Below are positions 1 through 9,157 of a stretch of 34,453 bases of DNA, piece by piece. Source of the stretch: Flavobacteriales bacterium. Lineage in GTDB: Bacteria > Bacteroidota > Bacteroidia > Flavobacteriales > Flavobacteriaceae. The stretch is from positions 1 to 34,453 of the forward strand of contig JALWLE010000129.1 of NCBI GenBank assembly GCA_026996605.1, read 5' to 3'. A program made the translations under genes and the position numbers. Below the pieces are notes generated by a model. The model did no database searches and was not told where the DNA came from. It saw only the letters and a program-made list of their open reading frames with translations. Every line of letters starts with the position of its first letter. Position 1 is the first letter of the stretch.

Positions 1-1263
1 GAAGTGCTTAATACATCTTTGTATTTTATGACAGCTTCATCAAAGGGCTTGAATACATCAGAACAACTTTTTGATGTTAATGAATTCGGGGCGGATGTAA
101 CTTTGAAATTTCCACAGTTATTGCTCCCATTTGGTTTAAGTAAATATATTCCCAAATATATGATGCCAAAGACTTATGTTACATTTTTGTCAAATTCGCA
201 AACTAATATCGGTTTAGACCGTAGTAAATATGCCGGTATTTTCGGTTTTGAATGGCGTCCTATTAAGGAACGAAAATTTAAAGTCGATTTGCTTAATTAT
301 ATGTTTATAACTAATAAAAAAGCTTATAAATATTTTGAAATTTATACTCTGGCATTTAAACAAGTACAAGATATTGCACAACAATTAGGACAAACATTAA
401 ATGCTCCTGAAGCAGCGGATGCTTATATAAATTCCCTATTGCAAGATACAAACTTTGCTATTAATCACCCTGAAATTTACAGTGAACTGAAAACTATCAA
501 AGAACGTGAAAAACGTATAACACAGAATATTTTCATATTAAGCAATAAATTTGATTTTTTTTATGATAGTCGAAAACATCCGCTACAACCTGATTTCTAT
601 CTATTTAATTCGACCTTTGAGTTAGCCGGTGGTTTGTTGAGTGCTTTGAAAAGTACTTTAAAACAGAACGAATACGGACAATATACCGTTAATAATGTGC
701 CTTATGCCGAATATTTCAGAACAGATTTAAGTTTTATCAAACATTGGCAACTACATAAAGAACATATTTTGGCTTATCGGGCATTTATCGGTTATGCAGT
801 TCCTTATGGAAATTCAAAAAGTGTACCTTTTGTATCAAGTTACTTTGCCGGAGGTTCAAACGATATCAGAGGTTGGCGTGCCTATTCATTAGGACCGGGA
901 TCAACCGGTGGACCAAATGAATTTAACGAAGCTAATTTTAAATTAACAACTAATTTGGAATACCGTTTTCCTATAGCAGGATATTTTAAAGGAGCTTTAT
1001 TTACTGATGTCGGAAATATTTGGAATATCGATAATGGCGAAACTGCCCCCAATAGTCGGTTTACCGGCTTACAATCTTTGAAAGATATTGCTATCGCAAG
1101 TGGTTTCGGTTTAAGAGTAGATTTTACCTATTTTATTATCCGGTTTGATTTGGCTTACAAAGTTTATGATCCTGCCAAAATAGGTCAAGATCGCTGGATA
1201 AATTTAAAAAATACCAAATTAACAGATGGAGTCTTAAATATCGGGATAAGTTATCCGTTTTAA
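1..1263 (+). CDS. Omp85-superfamily outer-membrane protein, TamL/BamA-like, C-terminal part
   Basis: The reading frame is open from the first base, so the 5' end lies outside the window and about 420 C-terminal residues are seen. The sequence is a string of amphipathic beta strands. It contains the Omp85 loop-6 type motif GGSNDIRGWRAYSLGPGS (the family's V/IRG[FYW] signature, about residue 282) and ends in a strand with terminal Phe (NIGISYPF), the usual beta-signal for insertion by the BAM complex. Proteins of this family insert or translocate proteins at the outer membrane. In Bacteroidota the TamL type is a lipoprotein, but its N-terminus is not visible here, so TamL versus BamA cannot be settled. 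A gene for an outer-membrane-associated T9SS protein follows on the same strand. Confidence 0.85.
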   Translation, partial: EVLNTSLYFMTASSKGLNTSEQLFDVNEFGADVTLKFPQLLLPFGLSKYIPKYMMPKTYVTFLSNSQTNIGLDRSKYAGIFGFEWRPIKERKFKVDLLNYMFITNKKAYKYFEIYTLAFKQVQDIAQQLGQTLNAPEAADAYINSLLQDTNFAINHPEIYSELKTIKEREKRITQNIFILSNKFDFFYDSRKHPLQPDFYLFNSTFELAGGLLSALKSTLKQNEYGQYTVNNVPYAEYFRTDLSFIKHWQLHKEHILAYRAFIGYAVPYGNSKSVPFVSSYFAGGSNDIRGWRAYSLGPGSTGGPNEFNEANFKLTTNLEYRFPIAGYFKGALFTDVGNIWNIDNGETAPNSRFTGLQSLKDIAIASGFGLRVDFTYFIIRFDLAYKVYDPAKIGQDRWINLKNTKLTDGVLNIGISYPF

Positions 1264-1391
1264 TACTTATAATAGTAATTTAGGAATTATTTTATATATG
1301 CCAATAGAATATAAATAATACAACACAGCACGATAAAAAGCTTAATGTTCTTAATATCTTAATGGTAAAAAAAAATAAAACTATATTGATA

Positions 1392-2633
1392 ATGAAAAAT
1401 TTACTAATTATTTTGGCTTTTACAGTATTACAAGTGGCTAATGCTCAACTTCAAGATTTGATAGTTACGCCCCCGTATTATATCAAAACAGTCAAACTTG
1501 ATGACGGCAAACAACCGGTTTCATCACCCATTATTCAGTTGGGACATCGCATCAATTTTTCTTTTGACGACTTACAAGCCGATGAAAAGGAATATGCTTA
1601 TAAGATTTTACGATTTGATGAAAATTGGCAGCCGAGTATTTTAAACGAATCGGAATATATCGACGGATTTGCTTCTAACATCATTACCGATATTACCAGT
1701 TCTACCGGTACCTTGCAATCTTATACGCATTATCATTTGGCATTACCTAATGATGATACCCGTATTTTATTATCGGGGAACTATCTTTTGCAAGTTTTGG
1801 ACGATGACGAAAATGTGGTATTTAGCAAGCCGTTTATTTTATATCAAAAAGATTTGAATGTCGGTGTACAAGTCAAATGGGCGACCGATGTACAACTGAA
1901 AGATCAAATGCAGTTTATCGATTTTTCGCTGTATGTATCGGGCTATACTATTCAAAATGAATCGGAAAACCTTTTGATTAAAATATTTCAAAACAATAAT
2001 ATCAATCGCAGCATCAATTTTAGGCAACCGACTTTTTACAAAGGTGCCGAGTGGGCTTATCATTACCCGAATAAAGCGCTGTTTGAAGGACTTAACGAAT
2101 TTCGCCGTTTTGAATGTAAAGATGTGCGTGGGTACAATTATGGTGTGAGCTACAAAGAACTAACTGACAAATTATATGATTTTTATACATATACTGCATT
2201 ACCGCGTACACGTTATTCTTATTACAAAGATATTGACGGTTGTTATATTTTAAATTCGGTTCAAGCATATGACGATGTCAATTCCGAAGCCGAATATGTC
2301 AAAGTACATTTTACCTATCAAGGTGATTTGAATGCCGGAGAAACCATTTATGTTGTAGGGCGTTTTAATGATTTTATTGCCGATGAATCTTCTCGTTTAA
2401 GGCTAAATGAAGAAACCGGTGTATATGAAAATGTACAACTGCTCAAACAGGGTTATTACGATTATATGTTTGTAACAAAAAATGCTTCCGGACAGCTTAA
2501 TCAAACTGCCATTGAAGGTAGTTTTGCAGAAACTGAAAATATTTATACGGTCTTGGTTTACTATAAAGCCCCCGGTGCCCGTTATACCAAAGTTATCGGT
2601 TATGGTGAGGCCTCATCGGACAATATCAGGTGA
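1392..2633 (+). CDS. Type IX secretion system plug protein (DUF5103 family)
   Basis: The 413-residue product matches the DUF5103 family, whose characterised member is the periplasmic Plug that closes the SprA translocon of the type IX secretion system. I chose the ATG at 1392 over an in-frame ATG at 1362 because it begins directly with a signal peptide (MKNLLIILAFTVLQVANAQ) and the upstream extension is Lys-rich. The mature part starts with the family's DLIVTPPYYIKTVKL segment. It has an Ig-like N-terminal region and a C-terminal carbohydrate-binding-module-like fold (VVGRFNDF, about residues 320-405). No T9SS sorting tail is present, as expected for a machinery component. The cargo at 23310-25970 would depend on this pathway. 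The family call is firm; the role follows from family knowledge. Confidence 0.85.
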   Translation: MKNLLIILAFTVLQVANAQLQDLIVTPPYYIKTVKLDDGKQPVSSPIIQLGHRINFSFDDLQADEKEYAYKILRFDENWQPSILNESEYIDGFASNIITDITSSTGTLQSYTHYHLALPNDDTRILLSGNYLLQVLDDDENVVFSKPFILYQKDLNVGVQVKWATDVQLKDQMQFIDFSLYVSGYTIQNESENLLIKIFQNNNINRSINFRQPTFYKGAEWAYHYPNKALFEGLNEFRRFECKDVRGYNYGVSYKELTDKLYDFYTYTALPRTRYSYYKDIDGCYILNSVQAYDDVNSEAEYVKVHFTYQGDLNAGETIYVVGRFNDFIADESSRLRLNEETGVYENVQLLKQGYYDYMFVTKNASGQLNQTAIEGSFAETENIYTVLVYYKAPGARYTKVIGYGEASSDNIR

Positions 2634-2771
2634 GATTTAGGGTAAATGAGAAATTGAGGAAAAATTGTGCCCGAGTCAAATGAATAGTATTAGTCAATTT
2701 ACTTTTACATTTTTTACCTTATATTTGTTTCTTAATTTGATGTATTCTGAACTTTTCAGCAGACCCTAATT

Positions 2772-2827
2772 GCACTTTTACTTTCTACTAAATCGCTTGG
2801 CAGTTTCCACTAAGCACTTTCCACTAA
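2772..2827. repeat. Heptanucleotide tandem array H1 (8 units)
   Basis: Eight consecutive 7-base units (gcacttt, tactttc, tactaaa, tcgcttg, gcagttt, ccactaa, gcacttt, ccactaa) occupy the convergent intergenic space. The last unit contains the TAG stop codon (2824-2826, minus strand) of the SDR gene. The same unit family recurs at 3939, 11222 and 12136, with a related array at 19594. Confidence 0.85.
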
Positions 2828-3813
2828 GTTCTTTTAACTCTTTTATACCATTCTACTGTTTTTGCAACGGCTTCATCCAATTTGGTACGGGGTTGATAGT
2901 CAAAAAACTTCTGAAGTTTACCAATACTGAAATGATAGTCTTTGCCACCGTTATTGATACGATAAGGTGTCAAAAATGGTTCTGATTTTAAGCCCAAAGT
3001 TTTGTGAATGCCATAATAAATTTTGGCAACGGGAAATGCAACACCATAAGGAATAGAAGCTTTTGGTAATTTAATACCCAAGCTGTCAGCCAATTTACCG
3101 TTAAACGTATGCCAATCTATATCCAAACCGTCAGTGGCAATAAAAGCGTGTCCGTCGGCTTTAGCTTCACGGCTTACCAAGGTAATAATATCAATCAAAT
3201 TATCGATAAAAACCGGACAAGTTTTACTACGTCCTTTATTGACTTCCATAAATTTGCCGGTTTGCATGGCTTCGAGATATTTAAGCATAAAAGTGCGGTC
3301 ATTAACCCCAAAAACATTACCCGGACGTACGGCTGTAATTTTCATATCCGTCTGGTTTTGAAAATCCCATAACCATTGTTCGGCTTTGTATTTGGTATCG
3401 GCATACGGAATCAAGTTTTTGGCAACCGGTGATTCTTCTGTCATATTAATTTTTCCGAATCCGTGAAATGCCACCGTACTGATATACACCAATTTTTTAA
3501 CACCTGCTTTTGATGCGGTTTGGGCGACATTTTTTGTGCCTTGAAAATTGATCTTGTCAAAAATACTGTAAGGACCCCAATCGGCAGCCAAACCCGCAAC
3601 ATGAAAAATCAAATCGATGTCTATTAAAGCAGTTTTTAAGCTTTCAATATCATTGATATTACCATAAAAAATTTGAGTATTTAAACCGTCTAAAAAACTT
3701 AAATCGGAAGTTTTTCTAACCAAACTTCGTACTACATTGCCTTCAGATAAGAGACGCTTCACCAAATTACTGCCAATAAAACCATTAGCACCGGTAACCA
3801 GTATTTTTTGCAT
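2824..3813 (-). CDS. Extended short-chain dehydrogenase/reductase (NAD-dependent epimerase family)
   Basis: The 329-residue product opens with an N-terminal Rossmann motif (ILVTGANGFIGSNLVKRLL, TGxxGxxG) and has the SDR catalytic pattern: Ser/Thr in LVYISTVAFHG and YxxxK in YADTKYKAEQW. It resembles dihydroflavonol reductase/3-beta-HSD-like extended SDRs. The start is ATG 3813, because the nucleotide-binding fold begins there and a perfect -7 box (TACTTTTG, minus strand) lies 17 bp upstream; an upstream in-frame ATG at 3912 would precede that promoter. Caulobacter ceramide reductase and the Bacteroides ketosphinganine reductase also belong to extended or atypical SDRs. A role with the spt operon 9 kb away is therefore conceivable but unproven. 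The substrate is unknown. Confidence 0.8.
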   Translation of the reverse strand: MQKILVTGANGFIGSNLVKRLLSEGNVVRSLVRKTSDLSFLDGLNTQIFYGNINDIESLKTALIDIDLIFHVAGLAADWGPYSIFDKINFQGTKNVAQTASKAGVKKLVYISTVAFHGFGKINMTEESPVAKNLIPYADTKYKAEQWLWDFQNQTDMKITAVRPGNVFGVNDRTFMLKYLEAMQTGKFMEVNKGRSKTCPVFIDNLIDIITLVSREAKADGHAFIATDGLDIDWHTFNGKLADSLGIKLPKASIPYGVAFPVAKIYYGIHKTLGLKSEPFLTPYRINNGGKDYHFSIGKLQKFFDYQPRTKLDEAVAKTVEWYKRVKRT

Positions 3814-3830
3814 TGCTTTTAATTTTGAAA

Positions 3831-3838
3831 CAAAAGTA
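3831..3838 (-). promoter_or_regulatory. -7 promoter box of the SDR gene
   Basis: Read on the minus strand this is TACTTTTG, a perfect match to the Bacteroidota -7 consensus TAnnTTTG, 17 bp before the chosen ATG. I see no clear -33 TTTG at 17-23 bp upstream, so the promoter is tentative. Confidence 0.5.
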
Positions 3839-3938
3839 AGTTTTTTTCTGATATATATAGAAACTGTGCTAAGCAGTATTAAGGTATGAAGTAGTAAATT
3901 AACATCAAACAATTAACATTAAATAGAATACACAAATC

Positions 3939-3973
3939 GCACTTTCCACTTTCTACTAGGTACTAGGTACTAT
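3939..3973. repeat. Heptanucleotide tandem array H2 (5 units)
   Basis: Five in-register 7-base units are present: gcacttt, ccacttt, ctactag, gtactag, gtactat. They are the same family as arrays H1, H3 and H4, but this copy lies in a divergent intergenic region and not at a stop codon. Confidence 0.8.
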
Positions 3974-4008
3974 TGTTCCCCTCAATAATCAATATAGCGC
4001 AAAAGTTT

Positions 4009-4026
4009 TTAACAAATATTTGTTAA
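4009..4026. promoter_or_regulatory. 18-bp perfect palindrome, candidate operator of nrdJ
   Basis: TTAACAAATATTTGTTAA is exactly self-complementary and lies 90 bp upstream of the nrdJ ATG. A site with the same arms and length (TTAACCAAAAATTGTTAA, 16545-16562) precedes guaA. It does not match the NrdR-box pattern I know. Operator function is inferred from symmetry and position only. Confidence 0.4.
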
Positions 4027-4116
4027 TAAAAAACAAAAATAAACTCAAAATATTTTAAAAATTCATTCTAACTTTAAAACACTTTTGTTAACCTAATAAA
4101 TTAAAACTTTACGACT

Positions 4117-6672
4117 ATGTTACAAGATGTTAAGGGTGTTGCGACAGTAAAAAAAAGAAAAAAATATACCTTTAATGAGGTTTTTGAAGCTACCAAATTC
4201 TATTTTAAGGGTGATGAACTGGCAGCAACCACTTGGATGAATAAATATGCTTTAAAAGATGCTCAAGGCAATTTTTTAGAAAAAACACCGGCTGATATGC
4301 ATCGGCGAATGGCTAAAATGTTTGCCAAAACAGAACTAAAATATCCGACGGTTAAATCAAAAGACCTTTCGGCATACGGTCAAAAACGGGACACTCTAAC
4401 CGAACAAAAGATTTTTGATATGTTTGACCGTTTCAAATATACTATTCCGCAAGGAAGCATCATGTTTGGCTTAGGCAATGACCAAGTAATAGCATCCTTA
4501 TCTAATTGTGTGGTGATTCCGGCGCCTTATGATTCTTACGGTGGCATTATGTACACCGATCAACAGTTGGTACAGCTTTTTAAACGTCGTTGCGGTGTAG
4601 GCACCGACCTGTCAAAATTACGCCCCAAAGACGCTCATGTTTCCAATGCAGCTCGCACAACCACCGGTGCCGTGAGTTTTATGCACCGATTTTCTTTTAC
4701 CACGCGCGAAGTGGCTCAAAATGGCAGACGTGGCGCCCTAATGCTGACTATGGACGTCGCGCATCCCGATATTCTCGATTTTGTGACAGTCAAACAAGAC
4801 CTGACCAAAGTAACCGGTGCCAATATTTCCGTTCGTTTGTCCGATGAGTTTATGCAAGCAGTCGTACAAAATAAACCATATACTTTGCGTTGGCCCATTG
4901 ATGCCGAAAATCCAAAAATTACCAAACAAATAGACGCTCGAAAATTGTGGGACGTCATAGTCAAATCTGCGCACAATACGGCTGAACCCGGTATGATATA
5001 TTGGGACAGACAACACAAATATTCCACTTCGTCACTATATCCGGGATTTGAAAACGTATCGACCAATCCGTGTAGCGAAATAGCTATGCAAGGGGGCGAT
5101 AGTTGCCGGTTGATTGCCGTTAATCTGTATAGTTTTGTAGAAAATCCTTTTACGCCGGATGCCTATTTTAACAAAGAAAAATTTTATGAAACAGTCTATG
5201 AAACCCAACGTTTAATGGACGATTTGGTGGATTTGGAACTGGAATCAGTCGATCGCATTTTAGCCAAAATTGATAGCGACCCTGAACCGGACAATATCAA
5301 GCAGGTGGAACGTGAAACTTGGCAATTATTAAGAGATAACGGCAAAATAGGACGACGTACAGGGCTGGGTTTTACAGCTTTGGCTGATGCCGTTGCGGCA
5401 TTAGGAATTAAGTTTGATACCGATGAAGCATTGCAAGCGGTAGATGAGATGATGCGTACCAAACTGCAAGCCGAATTTGACAGTAGTATAGATATGGCAA
5501 TCGAACGTGGTAAATTTGAAATTTTTGACTCTCAAGTTGAACAACAATCGGAATTTGTACAGATGCTTGAAAAAGAATTTCCAAAACTGTATAAACGCAT
5601 GATGCAACACGGACGGCGTAATATTTCTATCAGTACCGTAGCGCCTACCGGTTCGTTGAGTATGTTGGCACAAACTTCTTCGGGTATTGAACCGGTTTTT
5701 ATGTTAAGCTACAAACGCCGACGAAAAGTTAATGCTAGTGACCCCAATGCCAAAATAGATTTTATCGATGATATGGGCGATGCTTTTGAAGAGTTTACCG
5801 TATATCATCACAAACTGAAAGAATGGATGCGTATTTCGGGTAAAGAAAAAATTTCAGAGAGTCCGTATGCCGGCGCTACAGCACCCGAAATCGATTGGCA
5901 AAAACGGATTGAAATGCAAGCGCTGGTGCAAAAATATACCACACATTCTATCAGCTCTACCATTAATTTACCTGCTGATGTCAGCGTTCAAAAAGTCAGT
6001 GATATTTACATTCGAGCATGGGAAAAGGGATTGAAGGGCATTACGGTTTATCGAGACGGTTCGCGTAGCGGTATTTTGATTGCCGATGACAAAAAAGAAG
6101 AAAAACCGGATGAAACCCGTCATATTTTTCCTTCTAAACGGCCTAAAAAATTAGAAGCTGATGTTGTCCGTTTTATGAATAAAAAAGAAGCGTGGCTGGC
6201 AGTAGTCGGACTGATAGACGGCAAACCTTATGAAATATTTACCGGTAAAATGGAAGATGTCTTTAACCTGCCCGATTGGGTTGAGAAAGGTTGGGTGATT
6301 AAAAACAAAAACGGTAAAGGCAAAAGCCGCTACGATTTTCAGTTTATTGATAAGCAGGGCTATCGTGTAACTATTGAAGGACTTTCGCGTTCGTTTGATA
6401 AGGAATATTGGAACTATGCCAAGTTGATTTCCGGCGTGTTGCGGCACGGTATGCCCATGCACGAAGTTGTTAAATTGATAGAAGGGCTTAACCTTTATGA
6501 TGATTTTATCAATACTTGGAAAAATGGTGTAGCTCGCGCCCTTAAAAGTTATATTCCCGACGGCACTACCCCGCAAGACAAGAAATGCCCGAGCTGTGGC
6601 GACCCCGATGGTTTGGTCTATGAAGAAGGCTGTCTGGTTTGCAAAAGTTGTGGCTATAGTAAGTGTGGGTGA
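4117..6672 (+). CDS. nrdJ: Adenosylcobalamin-dependent (class II) ribonucleotide reductase
   Basis: The 851-residue enzyme reduces ribonucleotides to deoxyribonucleotides with a B12-derived thiyl radical. Visible catalytic features include the redox Cys in SNCVV (Cys131) and the N-P-C-S-E active-site block at 317-321 (Asn317, radical Cys319, Glu321). Further along are the RRTGLGFTALADA block and STVAPTGSLSMLAQTSSGIEP (about 508-528). A TSCPD-like region follows (about 690-800). The C-terminus is a Cys-rich zinc-ribbon tail (CPSCG...CLVCKSCGYSKCG), thought to relay electrons. No N-terminal ATP-cone is evident, so overall activity regulation by dATP is not expected. No class I subunit lies in the window. 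Codon use resembles its neighbours. Confidence is high from the conserved motifs. Confidence 0.95.
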   Translation: MLQDVKGVATVKKRKKYTFNEVFEATKFYFKGDELAATTWMNKYALKDAQGNFLEKTPADMHRRMAKMFAKTELKYPTVKSKDLSAYGQKRDTLTEQKIFDMFDRFKYTIPQGSIMFGLGNDQVIASLSNCVVIPAPYDSYGGIMYTDQQLVQLFKRRCGVGTDLSKLRPKDAHVSNAARTTTGAVSFMHRFSFTTREVAQNGRRGALMLTMDVAHPDILDFVTVKQDLTKVTGANISVRLSDEFMQAVVQNKPYTLRWPIDAENPKITKQIDARKLWDVIVKSAHNTAEPGMIYWDRQHKYSTSSLYPGFENVSTNPCSEIAMQGGDSCRLIAVNLYSFVENPFTPDAYFNKEKFYETVYETQRLMDDLVDLELESVDRILAKIDSDPEPDNIKQVERETWQLLRDNGKIGRRTGLGFTALADAVAALGIKFDTDEALQAVDEMMRTKLQAEFDSSIDMAIERGKFEIFDSQVEQQSEFVQMLEKEFPKLYKRMMQHGRRNISISTVAPTGSLSMLAQTSSGIEPVFMLSYKRRRKVNASDPNAKIDFIDDMGDAFEEFTVYHHKLKEWMRISGKEKISESPYAGATAPEIDWQKRIEMQALVQKYTTHSISSTINLPADVSVQKVSDIYIRAWEKGLKGITVYRDGSRSGILIADDKKEEKPDETRHIFPSKRPKKLEADVVRFMNKKEAWLAVVGLIDGKPYEIFTGKMEDVFNLPDWVEKGWVIKNKNGKGKSRYDFQFIDKQGYRVTIEGLSRSFDKEYWNYAKLISGVLRHGMPMHEVVKLIEGLNLYDDFINTWKNGVARALKSYIPDGTTPQDKKCPSCGDPDGLVYEEGCLVCKSCGYSKCG

Positions 6673-6721
6673 TAGTTGTTGACTTTTTTTGTAAGTTTGT
6701 CAGAAAGAAACCTGTAATCCA

Positions 6722-7384
6722 ATGAAAAAATCCTATTACCTTTTTTTTATATTTATATTTTTTCTGTTTTATTCTTGTGAAAAATGCCCAAAAGGTATAA
6801 AAAGAGCAGATATAAAATTGAGTTCACGTAGTTTAGAATATTTACCCGGTAACATTTCAAATACGGTTATTTATAAAAATGCCAATAACGATTTAGTTAC
6901 TTTTACCACCTCCGGACTAAAAAATACAATTGATCAATTGGTGACAGACGTACCATGTTCTCATCCACCTTTATCTGCTACGTATAATTATGTTAATACG
7001 GAAATAAAAGAGATTAATTACGATAATGATTCAATCTCATTGAGTTACAGATTGTCAATTTTTAATGGATTTGAAATTGAAAACCCGGTCAGTATAGATA
7101 CAAATTTCGTTGATGCGATTAACTTAAGAATATTTAATAAACTTAATAATTCAGACCTGCTGGGTTTGACGTTGATAACTGATATGAGAGGGAAAGCTTT
7201 AACTAATGATAGTAACAACAGATATGTTAATAGTTATGTGTATCATAATTCTTATACATTGATTGATACCACATTTACCAGTGTTTATTCAGATACCAAT
7301 AACAATTTTTTTTATAATAAAGAATTAGGAATTATTGGGTTTACAACTAATGGTGTTTTGTACAGGTATAAAAATTCTAATTAA
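6722..7384 (+). CDS. Putative lipoprotein of unknown function
   Basis: The product has 220 residues. It opens with a Lys-Lys start and a strongly hydrophobic Phe-rich stretch ending in a lipobox-like LFYSC (Cys at about residue 19), so it is probably a lipoprotein anchored in the outer or inner membrane. The rest is Asn/Thr/Ser-rich with predicted beta strands, has only a few Cys, and shows no domain I recognise. It begins 49 bp after nrdJ and heads a run of four small same-strand genes with higher AT content than the flanking core genes. Confidence 0.6.
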   Translation: MKKSYYLFFIFIFFLFYSCEKCPKGIKRADIKLSSRSLEYLPGNISNTVIYKNANNDLVTFTTSGLKNTIDQLVTDVPCSHPPLSATYNYVNTEIKEINYDNDSISLSYRLSIFNGFEIENPVSIDTNFVDAINLRIFNKLNNSDLLGLTLITDMRGKALTNDSNNRYVNSYVYHNSYTLIDTTFTSVYSDTNNNFFYNKELGIIGFTTNGVLYRYKNSN

Positions 7385-7434
7385 TGATTAACTCTTAAAT
7401 TTAAACAGAAAAACAGTATAAAATTAACTCTAAC

Positions 7435-7863
7435 ATGACAAAAATCTATAAATCAGAAGTATCATACGGCTTGCTGCTGGTTATTTTCTTGGTTTTTTAC
7501 GGACCTTTAGTGCCTGTTTTAATGAAACAAGAATTTAATAACAAAACGTTGATGACAATAGGACTGTTAACATTGCTTTTTGCTTTTATTTTACACATGT
7601 TCTTTAAAACCAGATACATTATAGATGGTAATAAATTAAAAATAAAATCCGGATTTATTCCTTATAAGCCGATTGATATTGCAACAATCAAAGAAGTTGC
7701 CAGAACCAAAAGTATTATTTCATCACCGGCGCCTTCGTTTGACCGGATTATCATCAAGTACGGCAAATATGATGAGATAATTATTTCGCCCAAAGACAAG
7801 CAAAATTTTGTTAAAGATTTATTAAAGATTAATCCGGAAATAAGTAATAAGATTTCGGATTAA
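7435..7863 (+). CDS. Small membrane protein with a bacterial PH-like domain
   Basis: The product has 142 residues. Two transmembrane segments (about 11-28 and 38-57) are followed by a short soluble domain with the pattern TRYIIDGNKLKIKSGF...IDIATIKEV...DRIIIKYGKYDEIIISPKDKQNFVKDL. That is the layout of the bPH_6/YdbS-type bacterial pleckstrin-homology-like domains, which typically follow two membrane helices. No enzymatic residues are visible. The role of these proteins is poorly known. It is the second of four small genes on the plus strand. Confidence 0.6.
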   Translation: MTKIYKSEVSYGLLLVIFLVFYGPLVPVLMKQEFNNKTLMTIGLLTLLFAFILHMFFKTRYIIDGNKLKIKSGFIPYKPIDIATIKEVARTKSIISSPAPSFDRIIIKYGKYDEIIISPKDKQNFVKDLLKINPEISNKISD

Positions 7864-7954
7864 ATACCGGTAGAATTTTAGTGAAATGTTTTGTTCTGTT
7901 AATTTGAATTAGAAATATGTAATAAATAAAGATTATTATTATTTTAGACAGGCA

Positions 7955-8602
7955 ATGAATAAATCAAAAAAAATAATAAAATACTTTTTATATGTTTTGA
8001 TAATACCTGTGTTTTACTTAGTAGTATCTTTAATTTTGACTTTCATAACTATTGACCGGAAAGGTCACAATGAGACTTTAGATAAAGCTATTTATTTAAA
8101 TACAAACGGCATACATTTAGATATAATAATACCAAAGAAAAATATAGATAGTTTATTGTTAAAAGGCATTAATACCGGTACAGATGACCAATATTTGTCT
8201 TTTGGATGGGGTGATAAAGATTTTTATTTAAATACACCGACTTGGAACGATTTGACTTTTGAAACTGCCTTTAAAGCATTGTTTTTGAACAGTGAAACTT
8301 TGTTGCATATAACGCGGTTTCAAAATAGACATAAAGAGTGGAAAGAGATAAAAATATCGGCTAATGAATTGCAAAAACTAAATAATTATATATTGTTGTC
8401 TTTTAAAACAAATGAAGATGGATATAAACAGATACTTAAAAATAAGGGTTACTCTTTTAATGATGATTTTTATCAAGCCAAAGGTAGTTATTCAATATTT
8501 AAAACTTGTAATACTTGGGTTAATACCGGATTTAAAGATAGTGGATTAAAAGCTTGTTTATGGACACCCTTCGATTTTGGATTACTAAACAAATACGAAT
8601 AG
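7955..8602 (+). CDS. TIGR02117/DUF2459-family protein
   Basis: The product has 215 residues. A single N-terminal hydrophobic segment (about 9-30, signal anchor) precedes a conserved region with NGIHLDIIIP, FGWGDKDFYLNTPTW and a late KTCNTWVN block. These are hallmarks of the DUF2459 (TIGR02117) family. The conserved His, Asp and Cys suggest a possible NlpC/P60-like or other thiol-hydrolase fold, but this is inference. It lies 3 bp upstream of the next gene, so the two are probably co-transcribed. Biological role is unknown. Confidence 0.7.
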   Translation: MNKSKKIIKYFLYVLIIPVFYLVVSLILTFITIDRKGHNETLDKAIYLNTNGIHLDIIIPKKNIDSLLLKGINTGTDDQYLSFGWGDKDFYLNTPTWNDLTFETAFKALFLNSETLLHITRFQNRHKEWKEIKISANELQKLNNYILLSFKTNEDGYKQILKNKGYSFNDDFYQAKGSYSIFKTCNTWVNTGFKDSGLKACLWTPFDFGLLNKYE

Positions 8603-8605
8603 AAT

Positions 8606-9121
8606 ATGTTAAAAAAGAAACAGTTTATTGTTATACTAACTATATTGATTTCAGGTCAAATAAATTTTTCACAAACAGGAACTATTAAAGGTTACGTCTA
8701 TGATAGTATTGAGCGAGGTCCGTTTGTTGGTGCTAATCTCTCTTTGGAAAAACTTGATAAACAGAGTTCAGTTGATTTTGATGGAAATTTTGTTATTGAT
8801 AGTATTCCTATAGGTACCTATGATTTAAAATTAAGTTATTTAGGTTACCGTGATACAATTATAAAATCCGTTCGGGTTTATAACGATTCCGTTGTTACAC
8901 TCAATATTACTTATCTGCCACTACCTTGTATGTATCGTGATAAGAATGATAAAACTTGTCCTATTTGTAATAAGAGCGACAAAGTCATTCCTATAATTTA
9001 TGGTTTACCGAGTCCTGAACTGGTTAAAGATGCAGAAAAGGGAAAAGTTTGGCTGGGGGGATGTCAGATAAGTTTTTGTATGCCACATTGGTATTGTAAG
9101 CGAGACAAAAAAGAGTTTTAA
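8606..9121 (+). CDS. Exported carboxypeptidase-regulatory-like domain fused to a Cys-rich zinc-ribbon-like tail
   Basis: The product has 171 residues. It has a signal peptide (about 1-22, ending NFSQ), then a CarboxypepD_reg/CNA_B-like beta-sandwich (about 23-105: GTIKGYVYDS...GANLSLEKL...GNFVIDSIPIGTYDLKLSYLGYRD), as found at the N-terminus of TonB-dependent receptors. The C-terminal 55 residues switch to a Cys-rich module (CPICNKS...YGLPSPELVKDAEKG...LGGCQ...HWYCKRD). This resembles small stand-alone zinc-ribbon-like proteins with the pattern CPxC...YGxPxPE...LGGC...WxC. The combination in one exported protein is unusual, and I cannot assign a function. Confidence 0.6.
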   Translation: MLKKKQFIVILTILISGQINFSQTGTIKGYVYDSIERGPFVGANLSLEKLDKQSSVDFDGNFVIDSIPIGTYDLKLSYLGYRDTIIKSVRVYNDSVVTLNITYLPLPCMYRDKNDKTCPICNKSDKVIPIIYGLPSPELVKDAEKGKVWLGGCQISFCMPHWYCKRDKKEF

Positions 9122-9157
9122 TTACAGAAAATTATTGACTGAAAGGATTGGTAAATC

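Larger units (their letters stand above)
3839..4116. other. Divergent intergenic region between the SDR and nrdJ genes
   Basis: The full gap of about 300 bp (3814-4116) holds the SDR -7 box, heptamer array H2 (3939-3973), an 18-bp perfect palindrome (4009-4026) and a possible weak -7 box for nrdJ (CACTTTTG, 4080-4087). I see no small gene and no cobalamin-riboswitch-like conserved core, even though the downstream enzyme uses B12. Confidence 0.5.

Noticed and set aside
3109-3372. Short plus-strand open frames opposite the SDR gene
   Set aside because: They are antisense shadows of a well-conserved enzyme gene and show no independent features.
3814-4116. Cobalamin riboswitch upstream of the B12-dependent reductase
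   Set aside because: I could not find the conserved B12-box-like core or a plausible structured leader. The region is AT-rich with a heptamer array and a palindrome.
6722-9121. A defence or toxin-antitoxin island formed by the four small genes after nrdJ
   Set aside because: None shows nuclease, ATPase, toxin or antitoxin motifs. They are a lipoprotein, a PH-like membrane protein, a DUF2459 protein and an exported fusion, and no mobility genes flank them.
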